64,000 bases of DNA from Falsiroseomonas selenitidurans (GTDB taxonomy: Bacteria > Pseudomonadota > Alphaproteobacteria > Acetobacterales > Acetobacteraceae): positions 62,001 through 126,000 of the forward strand of contig NZ_JAAVNE010000007.1 of the NCBI RefSeq assembly GCF_012103215.1. The letters run 5' to 3'. This document shows, piece after piece, positions 1 to 8,708 of this stretch (position 1 is its first letter; every line of letters starts with the position of its first letter). The position numbers were made by a program, and so were the translations under genes. The notes beneath the pieces are model-generated. The model worked only from the letters and a program-made list of their open reading frames with translations. It made no database searches and was not told the origin of the DNA.

Positions 1-278
1 CGCAGCACATCCTCCCACCGCTTGCCGATGAAGTCGTCGAAATACACCGCCGGGTAGGTGCGGTCCTTCATCTCCTTGATGTCGGCGCCGGCGGCGAAGG
101 CCTTCTCCGAGCCGGTCACGACGATGGCGCCGATCGCCGGGTCGGCATCGAAGCCGCGCAGCGCCTCGCCCAGTTCGCCCATCAGCTGGTCGCACAGCGC
201 GTTCAGCGCCTTCGGCCGGTTGAGCGTGATGACGCCGACCCGGCCCTGAATCTCGACCAGGATCATCTCATAGGCCAT
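1..278 (-). CDS. Enoyl-CoA hydratase/isomerase family protein (N-terminal part, cut by window edge)
   Basis: Only the first 92 codons are present; the gene runs off the left edge. The start MAYEMILVE, then [14 protein letters not shown] and the oxyanion-hole segment [11 protein letters not shown], are the classic N-terminal signature of crotonase-fold enoyl-CoA hydratases. These add water to trans-2-enoyl-CoA in beta-oxidation or amino-acid degradation. The ATG at 278-276 has a purine-rich GGGGGAGA about eight bases upstream, which supports this start. It is transcribed away from tctA across a 51-base gap. The exact substrate and the catalytic glutamates cannot be judged, because they lie outside the window. 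Confidence 0.93.
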   Translation of the reverse strand, partial: MAYEMILVEIQGRVGVITLNRPKALNALCDQLMGELGEALRGFDADPAIGAIVVTGSEKAFAAGADIKEMKDRTYPAVYFDDFIGKRWEDVL

Positions 279-329
279 GCGCCGTCTCCCCCTTGCCGGT
301 GCAAGCGGTAGCGCAAGCGGGGCGGACGC

Positions 330-1823
330 TCAACGGCGGCGGCGCAGCCAGTCGGGGCGGGGCACCTGGCTCAGCAGCAGGAAGGCCATGAAGGCCAGCA
401 GCACCAGGGTCAGCGGGCTGGACAGCGCCTCCTCCAGGAAGAATCCCAGGTCGTCGCCCACCGAGATGATGGCCCGGCGCCAGGAGACATCCATGAGTGG
501 CCCGAGGATCATGCCCAGGATCACCGGCCCCACCTGGAAGCCGTACATCTTCAGCAGGTAGCCGAAGATGCCGAAGCCCAGCATGAAATACACGTCCACC
601 ACGCTGTTCTGGATGGAATAGGTGCCGACCACGGACAGCACCAGGATCAGCGGGATCAGCACCGCGGGCGGGCATTCCACCAGCTTCGCGAAGGCGCGGA
701 TGCCGGTCAGCCCGAAGACCAGCAGGAAGATGTTGGCGAGCGTCAGGTTGCCGACGGTGAACCAGAACAGGTGCGGCGTCTCGATCATCAGCATCGGGCC
801 GGGCTTCAGCCCGTGGATGAACAGCGCGCCGATGATGACGGCGGTCACCGCATCGCCCGGGATGCCCAGCGTCAGCATCGGCACATAGGCGCCGCCGACG
901 GCGGCGTTGTTGGCTGATTCCGGCGCGATCAGCCCCTCATAGGCGCCCTCCCCGAAGGGGCGGGAGGGGTTCTTCACCGTGCGCTTGGCCTGGTCGTAGG
1001 CCATCAGCGCGGCGATGTCCCCGCCGGTGCCCGGCAGCGCGCCGATCACCACGCCGATGAGGGAGCTGCGCAGCGACAGCGGCAGGTATTTTCGCACCAG
1101 GTGCCAGGGCGGGATGATGCGGGAGACATCCTGCTTCACCGGCTTCACCCCCAGCCGGTGCAGCTGCACCAGGGCTTCCGACACGCCGAAGAAGCCGATC
1201 ATGGCGGCGATGTAGGGGATGCCGGCCATCAGCTGCACGGTGCCGAAGGTGAAGCGGTTCTCGGCCGTCATCGGGTCCAGCCCGACCATGCCGAGTGCCA
1301 CGCCCAGCGCACCGGCGAACAGCCCCTTGGCGAGGGATTCGCCGGACATGGTGCCCACCAGCAGCAGCCCCATCACCGCCAGCAGCAGATAGTCCCGCGG
1401 CGCGAACAGCAGCGCGAAGTCGGAGATGACGGGCGCCGCCACGGCCAGCGCCAGGATGCCGACGAAGCCGCCGATCACCGACATCACGGTCGACAGGCCG
1501 ATGGCCACCCCGGCCTCCCCCCGCCTGGCCAGCGGATAGCCATCCAGCGCGGTGGCGATCGCCGCCGGGGCGCCCGGGATGTTCAGCAGGATGGCGGAGC
1601 GCGAGCCGCCATAGACGCCACCGGTGAAGACGCCCGCGATCAGCGCCAGGGCGTCGTTCACCTCCCAGGCGAAGGTGAAGGAGATCAGGATGGAGGCCGC
1701 CATGGTGACGGACAGGCCCGGGATGGCACCGATGTAGATGCCCGCCAGCGTGCCGGCCGCCGTCAGCAGCAGCAGCGAGGGATCGAGCCAGGAGAGCAGG
1801 AAATAGCCGAGCTGCTCGGTCAT
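330..1823 (-). CDS. tctA: Tripartite tricarboxylate transporter large permease TctA
   Basis: A 497-residue inner-membrane protein, the usual TctA length, made of many hydrophobic helices. Two family-typical re-entrant motifs are visible: IYIGAIPGLSVT near residue 30 and VVIGALPGTGGDIAALMAYD in the middle. TctA is the main permease of TTT systems. These use the proton or sodium gradient and a periplasmic TctC receptor to import citrate, tricarboxylates or aromatic acids. It is the last gene of tctC-tctB-tctA. A 145-base gap with two hairpins separates it from tctB, and one hairpin ends seven bases before this ATG. No good Shine-Dalgarno sequence sits directly before the start. Confidence 0.95.
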   Translation of the reverse strand: MTEQLGYFLLSWLDPSLLLLTAAGTLAGIYIGAIPGLSVTMAASILISFTFAWEVNDALALIAGVFTGGVYGGSRSAILLNIPGAPAAIATALDGYPLARRGEAGVAIGLSTVMSVIGGFVGILALAVAAPVISDFALLFAPRDYLLLAVMGLLLVGTMSGESLAKGLFAGALGVALGMVGLDPMTAENRFTFGTVQLMAGIPYIAAMIGFFGVSEALVQLHRLGVKPVKQDVSRIIPPWHLVRKYLPLSLRSSLIGVVIGALPGTGGDIAALMAYDQAKRTVKNPSRPFGEGAYEGLIAPESANNAAVGGAYVPMLTLGIPGDAVTAVIIGALFIHGLKPGPMLMIETPHLFWFTVGNLTLANIFLLVFGLTGIRAFAKLVECPPAVLIPLILVLSVVGTYSIQNSVVDVYFMLGFGIFGYLLKMYGFQVGPVILGMILGPLMDVSWRRAIISVGDDLGFFLEEALSSPLTLVLLAFMAFLLLSQVPRPDWLRRRR

Positions 1824-1830
1824 GTCAGCC

Positions 1831-1853
1831 GCACGAAGGTTTCACCTTCGTGC
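1831..1853 (-). promoter_or_regulatory. Perfect hairpin abutting the tctA start codon
   Basis: A 10-bp perfect inverted repeat with a 3-base loop (GCACGAAGGT, loop, ACCTTCGTGC). It ends seven bases before the tctA ATG, where a ribosome binding site should be. The only Shine-Dalgarno-like run nearby (AAGGTGA) lies in its 5' arm and loop. A second shorter hairpin (CGGCCC-TTC-GGGCCG) lies at 1928-1942 in the same gap. There is no U-tract, so this is more likely an mRNA stability or translation-control element than a terminator. That function is inferred. Confidence 0.55.
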
Positions 1854-1968
1854 CCCTCAGGCGCCGGGCGCCGCGCATCCGCGCGGCTTGGCTTCGCCGC
1901 ACCTGCCGCGGCGGCCATGCGGCCGCTCGGCCCTTCGGGCCGCAGGTCGGAAATTCGTGCGTCGGGTC

Positions 1969-2463
1969 TCACTGCAGCAGCCCCGGCGGCAGGATGCCGC
2001 GCAGCAGCCAGCCCTGCGGCAGCACCACGGTGAAGACCATGCGGAACACCACATGCACGGCGATGACGGAGGCGAGCGAAACCGCCAGCGCGAAGCCCAG
2101 CCCGCCCCGGCGCAGATACAGGATGATGCCGGCCAGGAAGACCAGCGTGGCCAGGTGGAAGCCCACCGGCTCCAGCGCCGCCATGTAGGCGGCGATCATC
2201 AGCACGGACAGCGCCACGTCGCGCGGCGCGATGCGCCTGGCGAAGCCGCCCGGCGCCGGCGCTAGGCGGCGCGTGCCCAGAATGATGACCAGGGCGGACA
2301 GCGCCATGACGGCGCCGGCCGCCACCGGCACCACGCCCGGGGCGCTCAGCGCCTCGAAGCCCTGCAGGCGGTGGCCCTCGGCCATCACCCCCAGGCTGAG
2401 CAGCAGCAGCACGAAGCCGAACGGCGTCTCGCCCGGCTCCCGCTGCCGGCGGATCTCATGCAT
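1969..2463 (-). CDS. tctB: Tripartite tricarboxylate transporter small subunit TctB
   Basis: A 164-residue small membrane protein with four hydrophobic helices (FGFVLLLLSLGVMA, then two central helices, and VIAVHVVFRMVFTVVL near the end), matching TctB in size and layout. It is the small, poorly conserved permease partner of TctA. I chose the ATG at 2463 (MHEIRRQREPG); an upstream ATG at 2514 would add 17 arginine/proline-rich residues and has no purine-rich leader. The gene lies 66 bases after the tctC stop in the same direction. Confidence 0.88.
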   Translation of the reverse strand: MHEIRRQREPGETPFGFVLLLLSLGVMAEGHRLQGFEALSAPGVVPVAAGAVMALSALVIILGTRRLAPAPGGFARRIAPRDVALSVLMIAAYMAALEPVGFHLATLVFLAGIILYLRRGGLGFALAVSLASVIAVHVVFRMVFTVVLPQGWLLRGILPPGLLQ

Positions 2464-2529
2464 GGCGTGGTTCCGGGGGAAGGGGGCGCGGCCCGGGCGG
2501 GGCCGCGCCGTCATGTCAAGAGGAGGGCT

Positions 2530-3537
2530 TCAGGACGGGCGGGGGATGTTCAGCGTCGCCGGATCGGTCCGGGCGGCGCCGGCCTCCTGCAGGATCCAGG
2601 CGGTGACGGACTGCCAGCGCGCCAGGAAGCGCTCCGCCTCCGCGCCCGAGGTGTTCATCACCACATTGCCGTTGCCGGTCATCAGCTGGGTGAATTGCGG
2701 GTTGGCGGCACCGGTGCGGAAGGCCGCCACCAGCTTCTCCCGCGCCGCGTCCGGAATGTCCTTCTTGGCCCAGACGCCATAGAAGGAGCCCCATGGCATC
2801 AGGCGCGCCAGTTCGGGGTAGTCCGCCGTCGCGGGCGGCACGTTGGGCAGGCTCGGCAGCGGCGCCTCATTGAACACGGCCAGCGCCTTCACCCGGCCGG
2901 CGCGCACATGCTCCGCCACGGCGCCGGAGCCCACCGTCATCCAATCCGCATGGCCGCCCTGGATCGCCGTCAGCCCCGGGCCCTCGCCGTCGAAGGGGAC
3001 GGAGATGTGGCGGAACGGGCCCATGGAGCCGATCATGGTCGAGACGACATGCGCCTGGCCGCCCGGACCGGTGCTGGCCATGCGGATGCGCCCCGGGTTG
3101 CGGCGCACATCCTCCACCAGCTCCTTCAGCGTGTTCCAGGGCTTGTCCTTGTTGGCGACGATCACCGGCACGCTGCGCGCCAGCAGGCAGATCGGCGTGA
3201 AATCGGTGTAGTCGAGGCGGGAGATGTTCAGCACCTTGTACAGCAGCGGATTCTCCGCGCCGTACAGCAGCGTGTAGCCATCCGAGGGCTGGCCATGCAC
3301 GTAGGTCAGGCCGATCGCCCCGGTGCCGCCGGTGCGGTTCTGCAGCACGATCTTCTGGCCCAGCGCAGCTTCGACATGCGGGGTCACGGCGCGGCCGGTG
3401 ACATCCGTGGCGCCGCCGGCGCCCCATTGGATCACGCCCAGCAGGTCGCGTGACGGAAAGGCCTGGGCCTGGGCGGCGGTGGCGCCCAGCAGCGGCGCGG
3501 CTGCCAGGCCGCCCAGCAGAGTGCGGCGATGCATCAT
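2530..3537 (-). CDS. tctC: Tripartite tricarboxylate transporter substrate-binding protein TctC (Bug family)
   Basis: A 335-residue periplasmic receptor. The N-terminus MMHRRTLLGGLAAAPLLGA, cleaved after AQA, is an export signal with paired arginines. The body has the Bug-family landmarks FPSRDLLGVIQWGAGGATDVTGRA, then QNRTGGTGAIGLTYV, the segment that cradles carboxylate ligands. GGGGAGA eight bases upstream supports the start at 3537. Bug receptors bind small carboxylates; the ligand cannot be read from sequence. The gene is divergent from an FAD dehydrogenase gene, and the shared region carries a GGAAT-type palindrome. Confidence 0.93.
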   Translation of the reverse strand: MMHRRTLLGGLAAAPLLGATAAQAQAFPSRDLLGVIQWGAGGATDVTGRAVTPHVEAALGQKIVLQNRTGGTGAIGLTYVHGQPSDGYTLLYGAENPLLYKVLNISRLDYTDFTPICLLARSVPVIVANKDKPWNTLKELVEDVRRNPGRIRMASTGPGGQAHVVSTMIGSMGPFRHISVPFDGEGPGLTAIQGGHADWMTVGSGAVAEHVRAGRVKALAVFNEAPLPSLPNVPPATADYPELARLMPWGSFYGVWAKKDIPDAAREKLVAAFRTGAANPQFTQLMTGNGNVVMNTSGAEAERFLARWQSVTAWILQEAGAARTDPATLNIPRPS

Positions 3538-3657
3538 CCTTGGTGTCTCCCCTTGGTCGATTTCTTGGACGCGGTTTCTTGCTTCCCGGGCATGCAGGCT
3601 GGCACGGCTGGGGGATGGTTTCCAGACGGTCAGGCCACGGCGGCGTGACACGGTAGT

Positions 3658-3679
3658 GGAATTGCATTCCGGAATGGAA
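3658..3679. promoter_or_regulatory. Candidate IclR-type operator between tctC and the FAD dehydrogenase
   Basis: The stretch reads GGAAT-TGC-ATTCC-GGAAT-GGAA, giving two nested palindromes: GGAAT/ATTCC (3658-3670) and ATTCCGGAAT (3666-3675). GGAA/TTCC half-sites are typical of IclR-family operators, for example IclR and AllR. The site lies in the divergent promoter region of the transporter and dehydrogenase genes, 2.6 kb from an iclR-family gene. Binding is inferred. Confidence 0.45.
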
Positions 3680-3716
3680 CCCCTTTACCATCCGCCCCGT
3701 TAGGGATGGACACGCC

Positions 3717-5423
3717 ATGCACCGCAACCTCGCCAGCCTGGAGCCGGGCGCGGCCTATGACCTCGTCGTGCTGGGCGCCGGCGGCGCGGGCATGGCGGCG
3801 GCGCTGTTCGCGGCGCTGGACGGGCTTCGCGTGCTGCTGGTGGAGCGCACCGAATTCCTCGGCGGCACCACCGCCTTCTCCGCCGCCACCACCTGGATCC
3901 CCAACACGCAGCATGCCGGGGAAGGCGACAGCCCGGCGCAGGCGGCCCGCTTCCTGGACGCCACCGTGGGCAACCACGCCCCCGCCGCGCTGCGCCGCGC
4001 TTTCCTCGAGGCCGGGCCGCAGGCGATCGCGCGGCTGGAGGCGGAGACCGAGGTGCATTTCCGCGCCCGCCCCCTGCACCCGGACTACCTGCAGGAGGCG
4101 GAGGGGGCTGTGCTGCGCGGCCGCGCGCTGGAACCGCTGCCCTTCGATGGCCGGCGCCTGGGCGCGCTGTTTCCGCTGCTGCGCCCACCGATCCCGGAAT
4201 TCACCATCCTCGGCGGGATGATGGTGGACCGCGACGATATCGGGCACCTGCTCGGCCTGCGCCGGTCCTGGCGTTCCGCCCGCCATGCGCTGGGGCTGCT
4301 GGCGCGCCACGCCGCGGACCGGCTGCGGCATCCGCGCGGCACGCGGCTGGTGATGGGCAACGCGCTGGTCGGGCGGCTGCTGGCCTCGCTGGCGCAGCGC
4401 GGCGTGGACATCCTGACCGAGGCGAAGACCGAGGAAATCCTGCGCACGGCGGGGCGCGTCAGCGGGCTGGTGATCGCCCAGGGCGCGCTGCGGCGGCAGG
4501 TGGCGGCGCGGCGCGGCGTGGTGCTGGCCACGGGCGGCTTCGGCCGGCACCCGGCGCGGCGCGCCGCCATGCTGCACGCCCCGACGCCCGAGTACAGCCC
4601 CGCCGCCCCCGGCCATACCGGGGAGATGCACGATCTGGCGCTGGCCATCGGCGCCCGCTACGGGCAGGGCGGGCTGGACAATGCCTTCTGGGCGCCGGTC
4701 TCGGTCCGCCGCCGCGCCGATGGCAGCACCGCCGTCTTCCCGCATTTCGTGCTGGACCGCGGCAAGCCCGGCACCGTGGCGGTGAATGCCGCCGGCCGGC
4801 GCTTCGTCAACGAGGCGACCAGCTACCACCTGTTCGCCCGCGCCATGTTCGCCAGCCACGAGACGGTGCCGACCATCCCCTGCTTCCTGATCGCCGATGC
4901 GGTGGCGTTGCGCCGATACGGGCTGGGCATGGTGCGCCCCGGCGGCCGTGGCCTGGCGCCCTTCCTGGCCGATGGCTACCTGGTGCAGGGCGCGACGCTG
5001 GCGGAACTCGCCGGCAGGCTCGGCGTGGCGGCGGCGGGGCTGGCGGAAACGGTGGCGGCGATGAACCGCTACGCGGCCAGCGGCGAGGATCCGGAATTCG
5101 GCCGCGGCAGCACCGCCTACCACCGCGCCAATGGCGACCCGGCGCAGGCGCCCAACCCCAATCTCGGCCCGATCGCAACGGCGCCCTTCTTCGCCGTGCG
5201 GCTGCTGCCGGGCGACATCGGCGCGGCGACCGGGCTGGTGACGGATGCGCAGGCCCAGGTGCTGGACGAGGCGAACCGGCCGATCGGCGGGCTCTATGCC
5301 GTGGGCAACGACATGCACTCGATCATGGGCGGCACCTATCCCGGGCCGGGCATCACCATCGGCCCCGGGATCACCTTCGGCTACCTGGCCGCGCGCCATG
5401 CGGCGCAGGTGGCTCAGGCGTGA
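3717..5423 (+). CDS. FAD-dependent dehydrogenase (fumarate reductase / 3-ketosteroid dehydrogenase-like flavoprotein)
   Basis: A 568-residue flavoprotein of the FAD_binding_2 family. The dinucleotide fold VVLGAGGAGMAAALFAA lies at residues 17-33, followed by LLVERTEFLGGTTAFSAATTWIP. The C-terminal FAD site is GLYAVGNDMHSIMGGTYPGPG. GGTTAFSAATTWIP and the C-terminal GNDM..MGG are typical of KstD-like enzymes, which remove two hydrogens from a ring or from succinate-like acids. It is divergent from tctCBA and convergent with the aroE-like gene, which it overlaps by 10 bases. A related copy lies at 7035. The substrate is unknown. Confidence 0.88.
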   Translation: MHRNLASLEPGAAYDLVVLGAGGAGMAAALFAALDGLRVLLVERTEFLGGTTAFSAATTWIPNTQHAGEGDSPAQAARFLDATVGNHAPAALRRAFLEAGPQAIARLEAETEVHFRARPLHPDYLQEAEGAVLRGRALEPLPFDGRRLGALFPLLRPPIPEFTILGGMMVDRDDIGHLLGLRRSWRSARHALGLLARHAADRLRHPRGTRLVMGNALVGRLLASLAQRGVDILTEAKTEEILRTAGRVSGLVIAQGALRRQVAARRGVVLATGGFGRHPARRAAMLHAPTPEYSPAAPGHTGEMHDLALAIGARYGQGGLDNAFWAPVSVRRRADGSTAVFPHFVLDRGKPGTVAVNAAGRRFVNEATSYHLFARAMFASHETVPTIPCFLIADAVALRRYGLGMVRPGGRGLAPFLADGYLVQGATLAELAGRLGVAAAGLAETVAAMNRYAASGEDPEFGRGSTAYHRANGDPAQAPNPNLGPIATAPFFAVRLLPGDIGAATGLVTDAQAQVLDEANRPIGGLYAVGNDMHSIMGGTYPGPGITIGPGITFGYLAARHAAQVAQA

Positions 5424-6208
5424 AGCAGGAAATCCACCATCATCGCGCGGCCGGCCACGAACATGCCGATGCCGGTCTGCGTGCCGCAGCCCCGGGCGCG
5501 GGCAGCCTCCAGCAGGGGTGTCACCTCCGGGCTGGTGATGACCTCGCCCACGAACATCGCCGAGGTCAGCCTCTCGGCCTGCACCGGCAGCGAATCCCCG
5601 GGCTTCATGCCGGCGGGGGTGGCGTTGGCGATGATGTCATGGCCGGTGGGGTCGTCGGTGCCGGCGGACAGCCTGGCCGCGCCGCGCCCGGCGAGGCGCG
5701 CCAGCAGCCGGTCGCGGCGCGCCGTGTCGGCATCATGGATCGCGAGGTCGGAAACCCCGGCTTCCAGCAGCGCCAGGGCGATGGCGGTGCCGGCGCCGCC
5801 GGCGCCGACCAGCAGCGCGCGCCGGCCTTCCGTGACGCAGCCGGCCTGGCGGATGCCGGCGACGAAGGCCACCCCATCGGTCATGTCGCCATGCCAGGTT
5901 CCATCGGCGTTGCGGCGCATGATGTTCACCGATTGCAGGAAGCCGGCACGGTCCGTGGTGCTGGCGCAATGGGTGAAGGCGCTGAACTTGTGCGGCACCG
6001 TCACCACGATGCCGTCGAGGTTGCCGGCCAGCGACACGCCGCGGATGAAGTCGCCTACGGCCGCCACGGAAACCTGCGCCGGCACCAGCACCGCATTGCG
6101 CCCGCGCGCCGCAAATTCCCGCGAAATGCCGCCGGGCGACTGCACCTGGGCGATCGGGTCGCCGATGATCACGAACAGCCGCGTGGCGCCGCTGAGGGCT
6201 TCGAGCAT
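5414..6208 (-). CDS. Shikimate dehydrogenase-like NAD(P)-dependent oxidoreductase
   Basis: A 264-residue AroE-family protein. The N-terminal substrate domain carries FVIIGDPIAQVQSP and the catalytic-lysine motif IVVTVPHK; the aspartate motif reads MTDGVAF. The NAD(P) domain has LLVGAGGAGTAIALALLEAG. In AroE the first motif is HSLSP and its two serines hold the shikimate carboxylate. Here it is QVQSP, so one serine is missing and the substrate may differ, for example quinate or another cyclic polyol acid. Its place beside a TTT transporter, FAD dehydrogenases and a TIM-barrel protein argues for catabolism rather than aromatic amino-acid synthesis. Confidence 0.85.
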   Translation of the reverse strand: MLEALSGATRLFVIIGDPIAQVQSPGGISREFAARGRNAVLVPAQVSVAAVGDFIRGVSLAGNLDGIVVTVPHKFSAFTHCASTTDRAGFLQSVNIMRRNADGTWHGDMTDGVAFVAGIRQAGCVTEGRRALLVGAGGAGTAIALALLEAGVSDLAIHDADTARRDRLLARLAGRGAARLSAGTDDPTGHDIIANATPAGMKPGDSLPVQAERLTSAMFVGEVITSPEVTPLLEAARARGCGTQTGIGMFVAGRAMMVDFLLHA

Positions 6209-6252
6209 CCTTGGGTCCTCCTGTCCCGGCAGCTAGCCACGGCCGGCGCCGC

Positions 6253-7038
6253 ATGACCACCGTGCTGGACCGGTCCCTGCGCCTGCTGGAGATGCTGGCC
6301 CGGGCGCCGGAAGGGTTGCCGCTGGCCGCGCTGGCGGACCGGCTGGAGATGCCGCGCAGCGCCGCGCACCGGTTGCTGGGGGAGCTGGTCCGCCAGGGCT
6401 ATGTCCGCCAGGGCCGCGATGGCGGGCCCTATGCGCTGACGCTGAAGCTGGTCGGCCTCGGCCTGACCTTCCTGGCGGAATCCGGCATCCCGGACATCGC
6501 CCAGCCGGTGCTGGACCGGCTGGCGGCGGCGAGCGGGGAGCTGGTGCGGCTCGGCGTCATCCGCGACGGGCGGCTGGTCTGGGTGGCCAAGGCGCAGGGC
6601 GCGCGGGCCGGGCTGCGCTACGACCCGGACAATGGGGCGGAGGCGCACCTGGCCTCCACCGCCAATGGCCAGGCCTGGCTGGCCACCCTGCCGGAGGAGG
6701 CGGCGCTGGCGCTGGTGGCGGCGCAGGGATTCGGGGAGGCCGCACGGCTCGGCCCGCAGGCGCCGCGCAGCGTCCAGGCCCTGCTGGCGCGGCTGGCGGT
6801 GGCGCGGGCGCAGGGCTTTGCCACCGTCAGCGAAAGCAGCGCGCCGGGCACGGCCGCGGTCGCGGCGGTGATCCGCGCGGCGCCGGCGGCCACGGCCATC
6901 GGCGTGCTGAGCATCGCCGGGCCGTCCTCGCGCCTCGATGCGGCACGGCTGCAGGCGCTGGCGCCGGCGCTGCTGGTGGCGGCGGCGGAACTCGGCCAGG
7001 CGGGGCAGGCCTCGCCGCTGCTGCGGGGCGTGCCATGA
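6253..7038 (+). CDS. IclR-family transcriptional regulator
   Basis: A 261-residue regulator with an N-terminal winged HTH (SLRLLEMLARAPEGLPLAA, then EMPRSAAHRLLGELVRQGYV) and a C-terminal effector-binding domain (TANGQAWLATL, GFATVSESSAPGTAAVAAVI). IclR proteins bind small organic acids and control neighbouring catabolic operons. I start it at ATG 6253; a TTG at 6211 would add 14 residues outside the HTH. It is divergent from the aroE-like gene (44 bases) and overlaps the next FAD dehydrogenase by four bases, so regulator and enzymes are co-transcribed. The palindrome at 3658-3679 is a candidate target. Confidence 0.93.
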   Translation: MTTVLDRSLRLLEMLARAPEGLPLAALADRLEMPRSAAHRLLGELVRQGYVRQGRDGGPYALTLKLVGLGLTFLAESGIPDIAQPVLDRLAAASGELVRLGVIRDGRLVWVAKAQGARAGLRYDPDNGAEAHLASTANGQAWLATLPEEAALALVAAQGFGEAARLGPQAPRSVQALLARLAVARAQGFATVSESSAPGTAAVAAVIRAAPAATAIGVLSIAGPSSRLDAARLQALAPALLVAAAELGQAGQASPLLRGVP

Positions 7039-8708
7039 CGGATTGCGACGTGCTGGTGATCGGCTCCGGCGCCGGGGGCCTGGCCACCGCGGTGACGGCC
7101 GCCTTCCACGGGCTGCGCGTGGTGGTGGCGGAAAAGGCGCCGGTGTTCGGTGGCACCACCGCCTGGTCCGGCGGCTGGATGTGGGTGCCGCGCAACCCGC
7201 TGGCCGTCGAGGCCGGCATCGTCGAGGATGTGGTAGAGCCACGCCGCTACCTGCGGCATGAGCTGGGCAACCAGTTCGACGCGGCGAAGGTGGACGCCTT
7301 CCTGGACGCGGCGCCGCGCATGGTGGATTTCTTCCGGGCGGAGACGGCGGTGCGGTTCATCGCCGGCAACGCCATCCCGGATTTCCATGGCGACAGCCCG
7401 GGGGCGGCGCTGGGCGGGCGCTCCGTCTGCGCCGCGCCCTTCGACGGCCGCGCGCTGGGGGCGCTGGTGCACCGGCTGCGGCCGCCGCTGGCGGAGCTCA
7501 GCCCCTTCGGCATGGGCATCGCCTCCGGCACCGATCTCGCGCGCTTCATGAGCGTCACGCGCTCCGCCCGCTCGGCGCTGCATGCGGCGCGGCGGCTGGC
7601 ACGGCACGGGTGGGAGCGGTGGCGGCATGGGCGCGGGCTGCACCTGGTGAACGGCAATGCGCTGGCCGCCCGGCTGCTGAAATCCGCCGACGACCTCGGC
7701 GTGACGCTGTGGGAGTCGAGCCCGGCGCTGCGCCTGGTGGTGGAAGGCGGGACGGTGCGCGGCGCCGTGCTGCGGCGAGCGGGGCAGGACGTGCAGGTCA
7801 CGGCGCGGCGCGGCGTGGTGCTGGCCTGCGGCGGCTTTCCGCATGACGCGGCGCGCATCGCGGGAATGTTCACCCATGCGCCGGATGGCGCGCATTTTTC
7901 CGCCGCCCCGCCCGGCAATCGCGGCGACGGGCTGCGCCTGGGGGAGGCAGCGGGCGGCGCCGTGGCGCAGGATCTCGCCGATCCGGGTGCCTGGGCGCCG
8001 GTCTCGCTGGTGCCGCGGGCGGATGGAACGGTCGCGCACTTTCCGCACCTGGTCGAACGCGGCAAGCCCGGCGTCATCGCGGTGACCGCGGCGGGACAGC
8101 GCTTCACCAACGAGGCGCGGGCCTATCACGACGTGATGCGCGGCCTGTTCGCCGCGGTGCGGCCGCCGGCGGCGGTCTGCTGCTGGCTGATCTGCGACCA
8201 CCGCTTCCTGCGCCGCTACGGGCTGGGTGCCGTGCGCCCGGCGCCGCTGCCCTACGGCGCGCATCGGCGCAGCGGCTATCTGCGGAGCGGCGCGACCCTG
8301 GCGGCGCTGGCGGCCGATTGCGGCATCGAGGCCGCGGCGCTGGAAGCCACCGTCGCGCGCTACAACGGCCCGGCGCGGCAGGGGCAGGACCCGGCATTCG
8401 GCCGTGGCGCCACGCCCTATGAGCGGATGCAGGGCGATGGCGGGCGCTGCAACGCGCCGATCGAGCATGCGCCCTTCCACGCCGTGAAGATCGTGCCCGG
8501 CAGCCTGGGCACCTTCGCCGGGCTGCGCACCGATGCGGCGGCGCGGGTGCTGGACGCCGCCGGGGCGCCCATCCCCGGCCTGTTCGCGGCCGGCAACGAC
8601 ATGGCGAGCATGATGGGCGGGCATTATCCCTCCGGCGGCATCACCCTCGGCCCCGCCATGACCTTCGGCTGGATCGCCGGCCGCACCCTTGCCGGAGTCG
8701 AACCATGA
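7035..8708 (+). CDS. FAD-dependent dehydrogenase (second KstD/FrdA-like flavoprotein)
   Basis: A 557-residue paralogue of the flavoprotein at 3717. The FAD fold VLVIGSGAGGLATAVTAAF lies at residues 6-24, with FGGTTAWSGGWMWVP after it and the C-terminal FAD site GLFAAGNDMASMMGGHYPSGG. Both proteins share the middle landmark RRGVVLA.GGFP/G and the finish TFGW/YIA/LA. The gene overlaps iclR and the downstream TIM-barrel gene by four bases each. Two related dehydrogenases around one regulator suggest two oxidation steps of one pathway, or two substrates. The reaction is unknown. Confidence 0.88.
   Translation: MTDCDVLVIGSGAGGLATAVTAAFHGLRVVVAEKAPVFGGTTAWSGGWMWVPRNPLAVEAGIVEDVVEPRRYLRHELGNQFDAAKVDAFLDAAPRMVDFFRAETAVRFIAGNAIPDFHGDSPGAALGGRSVCAAPFDGRALGALVHRLRPPLAELSPFGMGIASGTDLARFMSVTRSARSALHAARRLARHGWERWRHGRGLHLVNGNALAARLLKSADDLGVTLWESSPALRLVVEGGTVRGAVLRRAGQDVQVTARRGVVLACGGFPHDAARIAGMFTHAPDGAHFSAAPPGNRGDGLRLGEAAGGAVAQDLADPGAWAPVSLVPRADGTVAHFPHLVERGKPGVIAVTAAGQRFTNEARAYHDVMRGLFAAVRPPAAVCCWLICDHRFLRRYGLGAVRPAPLPYGAHRRSGYLRSGATLAALAADCGIEAAALEATVARYNGPARQGQDPAFGRGATPYERMQGDGGRCNAPIEHAPFHAVKIVPGSLGTFAGLRTDAAARVLDAAGAPIPGLFAAGNDMASMMGGHYPSGGITLGPAMTFGWIAGRTLAGVEP

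Noticed and set aside
3630..5399. 589-codon open frame opposite the first FAD dehydrogenase
   Set aside because: Same antisense pattern, no motif, and it would cover the divergent promoter region.
6618..8624. 668-codon open frame opposite the second FAD dehydrogenase
   Set aside because: Arg/His/Ala-rich antisense product; the plus-strand gene has a full FAD fold and operon coupling.
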